A DNA stretch of 64,000 nucleotides from Lachnospiraceae bacterium (GCA_028694115.1 JAQUUB010000017.1:1-64000), one strand, 5' to 3'. Positions 54,207-62,357 are shown, counted from the first letter of the stretch. Translations and numbers: made by a program. The notes: generated from the letters alone by a model not told the origin.

Positions 54207-54223
54207 TACGCCAATTTGGCGTA
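54207..54223. promoter_or_regulatory. TGCGCCA-type palindrome (TACGCCA variant)
   Basis: TACGCCA-ATT-TGGCGTA, perfect arms with compensating outer A/T bases, so pairing is conserved though sequence changed. It lies 16 bases before ATG 54191, as at the relaxase. Confidence 0.65.
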
Positions 54224-54247
54224 AACATAGAAGATAAACATTCTAAT

Positions 54248-54370
54248 TCAATTTTTACTAAAAATTTCGGCGACAAATAACACCAAATGATTACGAAACA
54301 TAAGTACCAATACAATGAGTACAATTAAGATAATAATATTAATACTAATTGAATTATTTTCTTTTTTCAT
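54248..54370 (-). CDS. 40-residue single-helix membrane protein
   Basis: ATG 54370 (MKKENNSISINIIILIVLIV) to TGA 54248-54250. Almost the whole product is one transmembrane helix followed by a short polar end (FRNHLVLFVAEIFSKN). AGGAGA lies 11 bases upstream. Resembles small holin- or toxin-like membrane peptides by size only. Confidence 0.5.
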   Translation of the reverse strand: MKKENNSISINIIILIVLIVLVLMFRNHLVLFVAEIFSKN

Positions 54371-54438
54371 GACTTCTATGTCTCCTGTTCTTTTAGGTCA
54401 ATCTTAAATAAATTTTGTTCAATTCTAATTTATATCGT

Positions 54439-54729
54439 CTACTTCCAATTAAATTTGCTGCTGATCTTTATGCTTGGAAATTTCCTCTTTACCCAATTTT
54501 TAACTTGATAAGTTTTCCTTTTATATTCCTCATGATGTTCATAAAAATCTTCTTTTAATACTTTATTAATATGAATATACTCTTGCTCTCCTAATTTGAA
54601 TCCGTATACTAAACAAATAGCAATCCATATATGATATTCATCTTCCCAAAGTGACAAGTCTATTTCATCAGGAATTTGCTTATCCTTCAATACATCTATT
54701 AAATCCTCTTTATCGATAAATCCAGTCAT
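54439..54729 (-). CDS. Hypothetical protein
   Basis: 96 residues, ATG 54729 with CGAGGAG 7 bases upstream. Rich in aromatic and charged residues (SLWEDEYHIWIAICLVYGFKLGE, HHEEYKRKTYQVKNWVKRKFP); no motif. Sits 19 bases downstream of the secreted protease gene and may be its partner. Confidence 0.55.
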   Translation of the reverse strand: MTGFIDKEDLIDVLKDKQIPDEIDLSLWEDEYHIWIAICLVYGFKLGEQEYIHINKVLKEDFYEHHEEYKRKTYQVKNWVKRKFPSIKISSKFNWK

Positions 54730-54747
54730 ATAAATCTCCTCGAAATC

Positions 54748-56685
54748 TTAATTTAATGAATTCCAATTTTCATCTGCAACCATAATAGAACTGGTTCTCA
54801 TAAGATCGTAATCAGATGATGCCATATATCCCAAATTATCTTGAATTGGATAATACAAGTATGAAAGTCCATAAGTTCCATCACTTCTTAATATTTTTTT
54901 GCATTGCAGGTAGCAAGCTCCATCACAGTTAAGATTATAATTATCCATATGATTTTGAGGAATATTACAATCATATACTCTGAAAATAAGTTCTTCATCA
55001 TTAACAAAGTAATAATCATAAATATTGATAGCGTGACCTATTCCACTATTCAAATATAAACCAACATATAAGATTTTTCCCTGGTTTAAATAGTTTATCA
55101 TATTTTCAGCCAGTTCCCAATCATTGCTCCATTCATTGGAAATCATTGTTTCGTTTATCTTTGGTAGTTTATCATTTGTTTCTCTCCAATAAGCTCCTAT
55201 CATCTTAACAAATTCACTTTCGCCTGTTGTAAGACCTAAACCACCGATGTAATTATTATCGTTTCCTGAATGATTATCGACAAAGTCTTTCGTCTTATAA
55301 TCATACAATCCACTATTAACGAGTGTATCATTTTCGGAATCACTGGAAATGTCCCAGGTAACACCATTATATTCTCCTGCATTTGGAAAGCTACCATTGT
55401 TAAATAAATACGATGTAAGATAAGATATACCTGCACAATTTCCACCAGAAGCATATTCTGACTCAAAGTTTTGAAATGGCAATTCATCCACGTAAGGATC
55501 AAAAGTTGTATGATAGTTATTATAGTGAACTACTTCTGTGTTTTCTCCATTGGAATCATTAGAATTCGCTGTCATAGTGGTAGGATCTTCTGCATAGTAC
55601 TGATAACCAAATAATGCCAATGCCCAATTATCATTTATCACTCCGTCCTCTGTTTCTAGTGCAGGAAGAATATCTTTGTATGAATTATATTTATCTTTTA
55701 TTTTATCAATATTCAAAGTACTATAGGTTACTTCATTGCCAAAAATTGCAGTTGCTTTGTTTAACATTTCTTTATCTGCATCTGCTGAGTCTCTCTCCGG
55801 ATAATAAACCTTGATATTTGATAATATTGGAGAACCTACAGCTAGGAAAACAACCTCTTCGTCTTTAGAGCTATTTAACTGCAAGCCATTTTTTTTAGAT
55901 GTTAAAATAGAATTAAACATATTGGTCTTTTCAGTTACGTATATATAATATGCTGAAGAAGCATTAAAATCATAAGACAATGTTACTACATCTCCATTTG
56001 AAGTATATTTACACTTCTCCATATCAGCCAGCCCATAAATAAGAAAATCGCCCTCATATACTGAAATATCAATATCTTTCAATGTAATATTGGCATTTTT
56101 TAGCACATCAGTCAAATCCATAGTAAATGAACCCGAAAAATTATATACCCAGTATCCCTGGTAAACTTTATTAATGCCAAAATCAGATAATGAATAACGA
56201 CTTGTACAATCTTCAATAACTGCCATAAAATCAAGTGGATTCGATGCTGTTAATTGCACATTGCTACACTCATTATAATCAAATTTTTCGTTTTCCCGAT
56301 ATTCATATGATGTAAAAAGGTCCATATTATTTGCCACTTTATAGCTGTCAGAATATAAATCTTCAGATGTAGATGCTTTTAAAGGATCAGATCCATAAAT
56401 CTCAATTTCTTCTTTGTCTGTTAATCCATCATGATCAGAATCTGACCCTTCCTCTATCATTAATCCCATTTGAAATTTATCATATACACTCATACCTTCA
56501 ATATCCGATGGAGTGTTACTAAGACTTTTCATATATTCATCATGATTTTCTACTTCAAGACCACCAAGTAAATTCTTCGTAGCTTCTCGTTTTCCAATGA
56601 TATTTTTTCCTATTAAAATTCCTACTAAAATTATAAAAACTATCAATAAAAAAGTGATAAATTTATGTCTTTTAAAATATTTCAT
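54748..56685 (-). CDS. Membrane-anchored extracellular papain-like protease with calcium-binding motif
   Basis: 645 residues, ATG 56685 with TGGAGG 6 bases upstream. N-terminal membrane anchor (about 9-31), then a thrombospondin-type calcium loop DSDHDGLTDKEEIEIYGSDP (about 78-97), a beta-rich region, and a C-terminal papain-like unit: catalytic Cys in GGNCAGISYLTSYLF (about 420), His in GIGHAINIYDYY (about 557), and an Asp/Asn in FRVYDCNIPQN (about 577). The order C-H-N/D fits C39/papain-like peptidases. Probably acts outside the donor cell, on wall or surface proteins, or in cell contact. Unknown target. Monocistronic, with an AT-rich promoter region upstream. Confidence 0.7.
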   Translation of the reverse strand: MKYFKRHKFITFLLIVFIILVGILIGKNIIGKREATKNLLGGLEVENHDEYMKSLSNTPSDIEGMSVYDKFQMGLMIEEGSDSDHDGLTDKEEIEIYGSDPLKASTSEDLYSDSYKVANNMDLFTSYEYRENEKFDYNECSNVQLTASNPLDFMAVIEDCTSRYSLSDFGINKVYQGYWVYNFSGSFTMDLTDVLKNANITLKDIDISVYEGDFLIYGLADMEKCKYTSNGDVVTLSYDFNASSAYYIYVTEKTNMFNSILTSKKNGLQLNSSKDEEVVFLAVGSPILSNIKVYYPERDSADADKEMLNKATAIFGNEVTYSTLNIDKIKDKYNSYKDILPALETEDGVINDNWALALFGYQYYAEDPTTMTANSNDSNGENTEVVHYNNYHTTFDPYVDELPFQNFESEYASGGNCAGISYLTSYLFNNGSFPNAGEYNGVTWDISSDSENDTLVNSGLYDYKTKDFVDNHSGNDNNYIGGLGLTTGESEFVKMIGAYWRETNDKLPKINETMISNEWSNDWELAENMINYLNQGKILYVGLYLNSGIGHAINIYDYYFVNDEELIFRVYDCNIPQNHMDNYNLNCDGACYLQCKKILRSDGTYGLSYLYYPIQDNLGYMASSDYDLMRTSSIMVADENWNSLN

Positions 56686-56770
56686 ATGAAATCCTCCATA
56701 TTTATCTTTTTTCTTATAATTATTGTAGCACTTTATCTTACTTTTGTCAACTTTATTATATTATTATATT

Positions 56771-56804
56771 AAAAAGGTCCTGATACTAATATCAGAACCC
56801 TTCA
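56771..56804 (-). terminator. Terminator ending the RadC/ArdC operon
   Basis: GGTCCTGATA / TATCAGAACC, 10-base arms with one mismatch, 4-base loop, followed on the minus strand by TTTTTAATA. It lies 14 bases after the stop of 56818-57111. Confidence 0.75.
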
Positions 56805-56817
56805 TTTTAAAATTATT

Positions 56818-57111
56818 TCATCGACCAGATTTTCTTGCCCTGGTATTGGCATTTATTATTTCAATATTACTAATATCAATCTCTTCTGGATTCTCATGAT
56901 ACCCATTTGGTGTTTCTCCTCTAATATATAATTCCATTCTCAATGCTTCTGCAGATACACATCCTGGAATTGGCTGACCACATTGCGTTGACATCCAAAT
57001 ACGATTCCTAATATCATTTAAAGACCAGTCCTTTATATAATTAAGTTCCCATTGATAAACATATTTTTTTGTTTTTCTTCCAAGTAAGTCAGCATATATA
57101 TCGTTATTCAC
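56818..57111 (-). CDS. Hypothetical protein with Arg-terminated tail
   Basis: 97 residues, ATG 57111 with AAGGGTGG 6 bases upstream. Central QWELNYIKDWSLNDIRNRIWMSTQCGQPIPGCVSAEALRMELYIRG looks like a conserved helical domain; no family recognised. It ends NTRARKSGR, followed only by a terminator, so its tail is not tied to a ribosome site. Last gene of the ArdC-RadC operon. Confidence 0.65.
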   Translation of the reverse strand: MNNDIYADLLGRKTKKYVYQWELNYIKDWSLNDIRNRIWMSTQCGQPIPGCVSAEALRMELYIRGETPNGYHENPEEIDISNIEIINANTRARKSGR

Positions 57112-57142
57112 TCATTACACCACCCTTCGTTGATTTCTACTC

Positions 57143-57709
57143 TTATCTTCCTGATCTTCGTCTGTGGATATTATTAGCAGCATAGTCCACTTGTTGCTCT
57201 GCTACTTGTGTTAAATTCACATCTTCAACCTTTTTTGCATATAAATGTTGGATATTTCGCACCATTTCCTTCTCTCTAAAGGAAAACCATTCTCTTTCCC
57301 CAATAATAACATGATCTAACAAATTAACATCCAACAAAGTGCATACCTGATTCAATTTATCAGTTATTTGAATGTCCATTGATGATGGATGCGCTCCTCC
57401 AGATGGATGATTATGGATAAGGATTAATGATGCAGCATTTGAGAGAATTACACTTTTCATTATCTCTCTTGGACATGCAATGGCAGCGTTTAAAGTTCCC
57501 ACACTTACAAAACTTGCATTTATTGGTGTTCCATCCGTTTTTAATGTAATAACACACATTACCTCACGATCTAAATCCTTTAGCACATCTGTAATGGCAT
57601 TTATTGCATCTTTCGCATCCGTAATCTGTTTGTCATTCGCTAATTTATATGCCTTTTCCAATTTTATATAGCATATATCAAGACCAAATCCATCAGTTGT
57701 TATTTTCAT
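57143..57709 (-). CDS. radC: RadC-like JAB/MPN domain protein
   Basis: About 188 residues; ATG 57709 (MKITTDGFGL) has GGAG 9 bases upstream, so the ATG at 57727 is discarded. JAMM motif: LILIHNHPSGGAHPSSMDIQITDKL (about residues 98-122) gives H-x-H-P-S-G ... S ... D, and the chain continues to LLDVNLLDHVIIG. The N-terminal helix-hairpin-helix of chromosomal RadC is absent, as is common in mobile-element versions. Function of RadC is unsettled; it may be a metal-dependent hydrolase or ubiquitin-like-deconjugating relative. The end HRRRSGR is an Arg-terminated tail, 24 bases before the next ribosome site. Confidence 0.85.
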   Translation of the reverse strand: MKITTDGFGLDICYIKLEKAYKLANDKQITDAKDAINAITDVLKDLDREVMCVITLKTDGTPINASFVSVGTLNAAIACPREIMKSVILSNAASLILIHNHPSGGAHPSSMDIQITDKLNQVCTLLDVNLLDHVIIGEREWFSFREKEMVRNIQHLYAKKVEDVNLTQVAEQQVDYAANNIHRRRSGR

Positions 57710-57812
57710 CTGTTTCTTCTCCTTCAAAATCCAATTTTACAATCGTATCCTCCTGCAAATTGTTTAACAGCCGTAGCAAGTCTTCTTTATTTTCAATACT
57801 AATCTCTTTCAC
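57693..57812 (-). CDS. Small acidic 39-residue protein
   Basis: GTG 57812 (VKEISIENKEDLLRLLNNLQEDTIVKLDFEGEETDENNN), TGA at 57693, overlapping the radC start. GAGGG lies 8 bases before the GTG and is the end of the previous gene. Helix then strand, strongly acidic. Dense packing with its neighbours supports it; function unknown. Confidence 0.6.
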   Translation of the reverse strand: MKEISIENKEDLLRLLNNLQEDTIVKLDFEGEETDENNN

Positions 57813-57813
57813 T

Positions 57814-58065
57814 TTATCGCCCTCTTCTAAAATGTGGTGTCATTACAGGTTCTTCTAAACTTTCTTCATGCGTATTCTCTTCCTGTATGCCAAAAAAATC
57901 TTTCTCTTTTTCACTCATTTCACAACTATCATCAAAATATTCCATTGCTGTTTCTATATCTGTTTCAAGTAATCCGTCTTTGAACTGAGTGCCAAGCTCT
58001 ACCATCCTTGCATAACTTAAATCCGGATACTTTTTTTCTACCTCAATCTGATAGTCAGATTTCAC
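57814..58065 (-). CDS. Hypothetical acidic protein with basic end
   Basis: 83 residues, GTG 58065 overlapping the previous stop (GTGA). Helical with an acidic centre (YFDDSCEMSEKEKDF, EENTHEESLEEP) and an abrupt basic end PHFRRGR. The tail codons GAGGG also act as the ribosome site for the 39-residue gene. No family known. Confidence 0.6.
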   Translation of the reverse strand: MKSDYQIEVEKKYPDLSYARMVELGTQFKDGLLETDIETAMEYFDDSCEMSEKEKDFFGIQEENTHEESLEEPVMTPHFRRGR

Positions 58066-58148
58066 TCTGGTGAACCACCTTTAATATAACTGATTAACGT
58101 ATAATGTCCTGATGTAAAAAGTACGTTGATTGTATCTTGATATGCCAT
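58062..58148 (-). CDS. 28-residue small protein
   Basis: ATG 58148 (MAYQDTINVLFTSGHYTLIS) to TGA 58062-58064, overlapping the next start. GGGAGG lies 7 bases before the ATG. It is sandwiched between ArdC and the next gene without spare bases, which supports expression. Confidence 0.55.
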   Translation of the reverse strand: MAYQDTINVLFTSGHYTLISYIKGGSPE

Positions 58149-58151
58149 AAT

Positions 58152-59546
58152 TTACCTCCCGGCTCTATGCCTTCTGTTTTGTTGTTCTATATCGTTATTA
58201 AAGTTAAAATTTCCATAAGTTTGAAAACCATTTTTCTTAGATAGTTCTACAATTTCTTTTATTATTTTATTGGCCGTTGGATTGTCTTTTGCATTTGGAT
58301 AATACTCAAGCATTGAAAGATCTATTACGCTACCGCTACTAACTGGGATCACATCTAAAGTTTTTCCTGTCCCATCAACACCAATAACACTTATCCCACC
58401 CACAAGGGATTGTCTATCTTCTGGAATATTTTTATAAATATCAAATGCCTCTTCGGCTCCAGAAATCATAGAATATGTTTCCCCCATCGTTGGAAATTCT
58501 TCACATTCATTTACCTGGTAATAAAATGTTAAGATAGGTTTATTTTCTGGTGTGACTGCTATTGGAATTTTCTCAATTTCTATTTTTACATGCTGCTCCA
58601 TTTGTTCTGCAAATTGGCGAAATACTTTCAGTGACACATCTAAGACTCCTTCAATTTGTTTAATAACATCTTCTTCCTTCATTGCTGGAGTCATGCTTTT
58701 TAATTCTTCTTCAAATTTTTTAAAATGATGTGATAAATGAGATTTTCTTCCATCATTTAGTTCGATTCCAAAGTGGCTTTGAATTAGTACAGAAATGCAG
58801 TCTGCTTCAAATTCTTTTTGAAAAACAGAAGCCTCTGAACTTCCATGATTTTGTAGCATATGCCCCATCTCATGTGATAAAGTGCTAAGACGCTGTGTAT
58901 CTTCTAATTTCTCATTTAGCGCAATCACATTAAATGTAGAATCATAATATCCTCTTAATGCTATTGAAGATAACGATTTAGTTTCTACCGGACAGCCATA
59001 TTCCTGGCAAAATTTGATTAGACCATTTGTAATCATTTCATGTTGTTCAGACGAATAACCTATTGAGTATAAATCTGGATATTTTTCTTTTGGATAATTT
59101 GTCTGGCCTATATCAAAAACTGAACCAATTTTAAAGGTTGTTCTTGTTCTACCCTCAATTTTACCATCCTTATATGCTTCTTTTTGCTCTTTTGTTGCAT
59201 CAGATAAAGAAATGAAATTACCTTCCCCCAATATTAAGAAGGTAGTTTTTACAGGTACCCAAATCTTCATACCCTTTTCACCTCTTAATACCTGTGTATC
59301 CATCTTTTTCCATTTCTCATACGATTGTACATAGGACGCCGATGGATTCTGAGCATAGATAAGCTCTGTATTATTGATTGAATAATGATAGAATTTCGAT
59401 GCAAATTCAAGTACCTCCGCAATGGAATCCGTATTTTGAATATAGTTTTTACTTATTGATAAAATTAGTTCTTTTGCCTTATCAGCATTTTCATTTGCTT
59501 TATTCTTCCATTCGGCTCTCTTTTCAGCACTTACGTTATATGCCAT
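58152..59546 (-). CDS. ardC: ArdC-type antirestriction protein with zinc metallopeptidase domain
   Basis: 464 residues, ATG 59546 with GGGAGG 8 bases upstream. N-terminal ssDNA-binding ArdC domain (about 5-120: YSINNTELIYAQNPSASYVQSYEKWKKMDTQVLRGEKGMKIWVPV), then a zinc peptidase-like part with LSTLSHEMGHMLQNHG (HExxH, about residue 225) and E-x-D downstream (FEADC, about 250). C-terminal region holds two small accessory domains. ArdC of plasmid pSa is related to the transported part of the RP4 TraC primase and shields incoming single strands, so delivery to the recipient is plausible. It ends RRHRAGR, the tail type described in the findings; these codons also supply GGGAGG for the next gene. 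Confidence 0.85.
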   Translation of the reverse strand: MAYNVSAEKRAEWKNKANENADKAKELILSISKNYIQNTDSIAEVLEFASKFYHYSINNTELIYAQNPSASYVQSYEKWKKMDTQVLRGEKGMKIWVPVKTTFLILGEGNFISLSDATKEQKEAYKDGKIEGRTRTTFKIGSVFDIGQTNYPKEKYPDLYSIGYSSEQHEMITNGLIKFCQEYGCPVETKSLSSIALRGYYDSTFNVIALNEKLEDTQRLSTLSHEMGHMLQNHGSSEASVFQKEFEADCISVLIQSHFGIELNDGRKSHLSHHFKKFEEELKSMTPAMKEEDVIKQIEGVLDVSLKVFRQFAEQMEQHVKIEIEKIPIAVTPENKPILTFYYQVNECEEFPTMGETYSMISGAEEAFDIYKNIPEDRQSLVGGISVIGVDGTGKTLDVIPVSSGSVIDLSMLEYYPNAKDNPTANKIIKEIVELSKKNGFQTYGNFNFNNDIEQQNRRHRAGR

Positions 59547-59552
59547 AGAAAA

Positions 59553-59792
59553 TTACACCTCCCCCAGAAATTCCTTTAAAAATGCTTCATAGTCATTCTT
59601 TGACAGACTAAGTGCCGGAATTAGCTTAGAATCAGAATCACAATAAGTTCCTGGCTCATAAATATGTTCTGGTTCATCCATTACCCAGAGTTCTTCATTT
59701 TGATCCTGTGCAACTAACCAATCCTTAAAATATCCAACTATTAAATATCCATCTCTTATCATTACACCTGCATCAACATTTCTCATCTTCAT
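59553..59792 (-). CDS. Hypothetical small protein (LPD-like)
   Basis: 79 residues, ATG 59792 overlapping the primase stop by 4 bases, SD GGAGG. VMIRDGYLIVGYFKDWLVAQDQNEELWVMDEPEHIYEP suggests a compact beta domain; similar short proteins accompany ArdC on mobile elements. Function unknown. Confidence 0.6.
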   Translation of the reverse strand: MKMRNVDAGVMIRDGYLIVGYFKDWLVAQDQNEELWVMDEPEHIYEPGTYCDSDSKLIPALSLSKNDYEAFLKEFLGEV

Positions 59793-60802
59793 CGTCCTCC
59801 TTTTCGTTGAAATGTATTTATTGTCATTTCATTACTTTTTTTTTGATTAAGTAAGGTTTCATTAAAATCTTTTCCATATGTTGGTTCAATAACTTCCACC
59901 ATATATCCTTGATTCTCGTATTTTTTAACCAGTCCTTCCTTAGTTAATATTCCATTTGCATCTTTACGACCATATAAAGATATACGTGCTGCTTCATCAT
60001 TATCCAGGCAAAATGATATTGTATCTATATGCTTATAATCTTTTAAAAACTGTGCCAATGGATTATCTTCAACCATACCAAGAATGAGCTTGTTTGATGC
60101 AGTATCGTGATACATATCAATATAGGACATACAATCAATTACGGATTCAAAGACAAATAACCTTCCGCTTTCCTTATTTACAATATTGACACCATAATTT
60201 TTATCATTACCTGGAACATCCATTTTGAATTTTTTCCCATAAATATCAGCTGTTCCACGCAGCCCTGCATATTTAATGTTTCCATCTGGATCATAGCCAC
60301 AGTACACAATATTATGATGTACTGCATCCTCATAGATCAGTTTTCGATGCACAAAATCATGAATTACTTCCTGTGATAATCCTCTTGTTTTCATCAGATA
60401 TGCATATAAGCGCTTGCAATTTTCATTTTTAGGTGGCAATTCAAATTCTTTCCCTTTTGTCATGGAATATTTAGTTGATTCCACCACTTCCTGCATCGGT
60501 TCTCCTTTGAACTCCAAAAGCTGTCGAATTGCTTCTGGCACATCTGATACATTTCCAAACTCTAATAAGAAATCAATTTGAGATCCACTCGTAATATTAC
60601 CTTTTCCGCTCCATCTGTTCCATGATCTGTCATTGTAAATGACCAAGCTGTCCATTTCTTTTAAACTATAATGCGCACCCTGTCGAATCGGCGTATATCC
60701 CATGCTCTGTGCCAGTGCAGTCAAACTTACTTCAAGCGCACGCTTTCTTTCCTCGCTGGTGTATGCTATGGTCTCTACACCATTTTTTTTATAATAATAC
60801 AT
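59789..60802 (-). CDS. DUF3991/TOPRIM domain primase-like protein
   Basis: About 337 residues; ATG 60802 (MYYYKKNGVETIAY) has AAAGGAGG 8 bases upstream, so the longer frame is not used. N-terminal DUF3991-like region (GYTPIRQGAHYSLKEMDSLVIYNDRSWNRWSGKGNITSGSQIDF) and a TOPRIM fold (VNKESGRLFVFESVIDCMSYIDMYH with Glu, and FCLDNDEAARIS with DxD-like acids). Makes or handles primers on the transferred strand. It ends FQRKGGR; the GGAGG in those codons is the ribosome site for 59553-59792. First gene of the establishment operon. Confidence 0.85.
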   Translation of the reverse strand: MYYYKKNGVETIAYTSEERKRALEVSLTALAQSMGYTPIRQGAHYSLKEMDSLVIYNDRSWNRWSGKGNITSGSQIDFLLEFGNVSDVPEAIRQLLEFKGEPMQEVVESTKYSMTKGKEFELPPKNENCKRLYAYLMKTRGLSQEVIHDFVHRKLIYEDAVHHNIVYCGYDPDGNIKYAGLRGTADIYGKKFKMDVPGNDKNYGVNIVNKESGRLFVFESVIDCMSYIDMYHDTASNKLILGMVEDNPLAQFLKDYKHIDTISFCLDNDEAARISLYGRKDANGILTKEGLVKKYENQGYMVEVIEPTYGKDFNETLLNQKKSNEMTINTFQRKGGR

Positions 60803-61463
60803 AGGTTTTCCTCCTTTCACTTATCCTACAGAGATCATAGCAAAATCCCCGCTTTCTTTTGTTATACAAAAAGCAACCTCAGAGGATAATACTTGGAAAA
60901 AAGTCAATTTTTTATTTTCTTTTTAATTGTAGTAGTAAAAATATTTTTAGAGCATAATATGATGTATTAGATTACAAATTTCAGAGATCTATTTAAGGAA
61001 GCTTTTCATTTAAGATTAGAAAACCTGTAAATTGTGGATAAGTTGTAGAATATTAAAATGATTAAGTAATAGGAAACATGCATTTATATAAGAAAACAAA
61101 TTAATAAGAAGATAAAATTAATAAGTGCAAGAGTTTAAGACTGTGTTGCCTGCAAATCCAGTGTTTCATGGCTATCCTCACCCCGATTTTTATACTTTAA
61201 AACTTGAATGAAAAATCTGAATAATTCCTTATAAGTTGAAAATACAATTCACCATAAAATCCATCATAATTGAATAAAGATTTATTTGTATTCCTTAAAA
61301 CTTGAATGAATATATAAAAAAGAGACCAGGTTTTCCACATTTGGTACCTGATCTGAATTTATTTACATATAAAATTGTCTTGAATAGAAAAACAGCTCTA
61401 AAATGTACAGATTGCTATACTTCAATTAACCAGGCATATTACCATGCCTGGTTCTTTTTGCTT
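60803..61463. other. Non-coding gap: candidate replication origin
   Basis: 660 bases, AT-rich, without a convincing gene. It contains a perfect DnaA box (TGTGGATAA, 61033-61041), two copies of TTAAAACTTGAATGAA (61197-61212 and 61295-61310), a weak terminator-like hairpin on the minus strand (CAGGT/ACCTG at 61327-61350 followed by TTTTTTATA), and the stronger one below. These, with the adjacent Rep-like gene, fit an origin, but the repeats are only two. Confidence 0.45.
61428..61460 (+). terminator. Strong terminator, T-run on the plus strand
   Basis: AACCAGGCAT / ATGCCTGGTT, 10-bp stem with 6-base loop, followed by CTTTTTGCTTTT on the plus strand. No plus-strand gene precedes it, so a short non-coding transcript (antisense or countertranscript RNA) may end here; otherwise it serves the Rep-like gene, whose own minus-strand side has only a weak T tail. 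Confidence 0.7.
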
Positions 61464-62357
61464 TTAGCAAAGTCCATATTGCTCCATGAACTGTTGCTCT
61501 ATTGTATTGCTCAAGCAACTATTTACTAATGCAGCATTCAGTACTTGTACTGTTTTGCCCTCGTCTTTTTGTTGCCTGATACTTTCCTTTATTGCATCTA
61601 CAATTAAAGAAATAAAATTGTGGTGCTTCTCTGCTCTCTTTGTATCTGCCAAATTCGCAATATCGCGTGTAATTTTATCTGATTCCCTTTCTGGAAGAAA
61701 CCTATTAAAATTTCTCTTGATGAGCATTGCAATATTATTGACATAAAACTCTTTTTCTCTTTCAATGATACCCTTATGATGAAGTACTGTACTTCGCTTC
61801 ATTGTCATTTCGTAATTATAGGATTTATTTCTCTTTTTATTTATGAATAATAGTTTTTTCTCTTTCAGCTCATGTATGTACTGTTGTAAGCTCTTTTTAG
61901 TCACTTTAAAGAGCTTACTAAACTCATCATAGAAATTATCAAGAAGCATATGCTTTCCTTGTATAAATCGCTGTGTATAGAGATACAGTAATTTTGAACC
62001 AGCTTTCATATCAATAAATTTTTCAGATTGGAAATCGGAGGCAGCTACATTCATATAGCCTATTTTATCTTTCTCATAATCCACTTTAGAAAAGTCATTA
62101 CCGAGTAATGTTACTGAAACATCAGCACGATGAATCTTTTCATATGCAATCATTTTTTTATCTGTCAAGGAATTTAAAATATCATAGAATTTTTGAATGG
62201 AGACATGAATGGAATTGCATACGTCTTTATAATACACAGATTCTATTCTTCCGGAATCGTTTTGACTGTCTGCAATATATAGAATGAAATCTATTTCTTT
62301 GCTGCTTAATTTATTACTTATCATACTATCAATATATGTATTCTTCAGCTTGTACAA
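61464..62357 (-). CDS. Putative replication initiator (winged-helix)
   Basis: 297 residues; TTG 62357 has AAGGGGGG 9 bases upstream. Two winged-helix-like units are visible: SSKEIDFILYIADSQNDSG ... VYYKDVCNSIHVSIQKFYDILNSLTDKKMI (about 18-72) and KLLYLYTQRFIQGKHMLLDNFYDEFSKLFKVTKKSLQQYIHELKEKKLL (about 122-172), each ending in a beta wing. This two-domain layout is that of Rep_3/RepA-type initiators of Firmicutes plasmids. It lies next to the DnaA box and repeats. A regulator is the alternative. No helicase or nuclease motif. Confidence 0.6.
   Translation of the reverse strand: MYKLKNTYIDSMISNKLSSKEIDFILYIADSQNDSGRIESVYYKDVCNSIHVSIQKFYDILNSLTDKKMIAYEKIHRADVSVTLLGNDFSKVDYEKDKIGYMNVAASDFQSEKFIDMKAGSKLLYLYTQRFIQGKHMLLDNFYDEFSKLFKVTKKSLQQYIHELKEKKLLFINKKRNKSYNYEMTMKRSTVLHHKGIIEREKEFYVNNIAMLIKRNFNRFLPERESDKITRDIANLADTKRAEKHHNFISLIVDAIKESIRQQKDEGKTVQVLNAALVNSCLSNTIEQQFMEQYGLC

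Noticed and set aside
54748..56685. Secreted protease read as a thrombospondin-like adhesin only
   Set aside because: A single calcium loop is present, and the C-terminal Cys-His-Asp/Asn pattern explains most of the rest.
58605..58625. Half-site CAAATTGGCG inside ardC resembling the TGCGCCA palindrome
   Set aside because: No opposite arm; a chance match in coding sequence.
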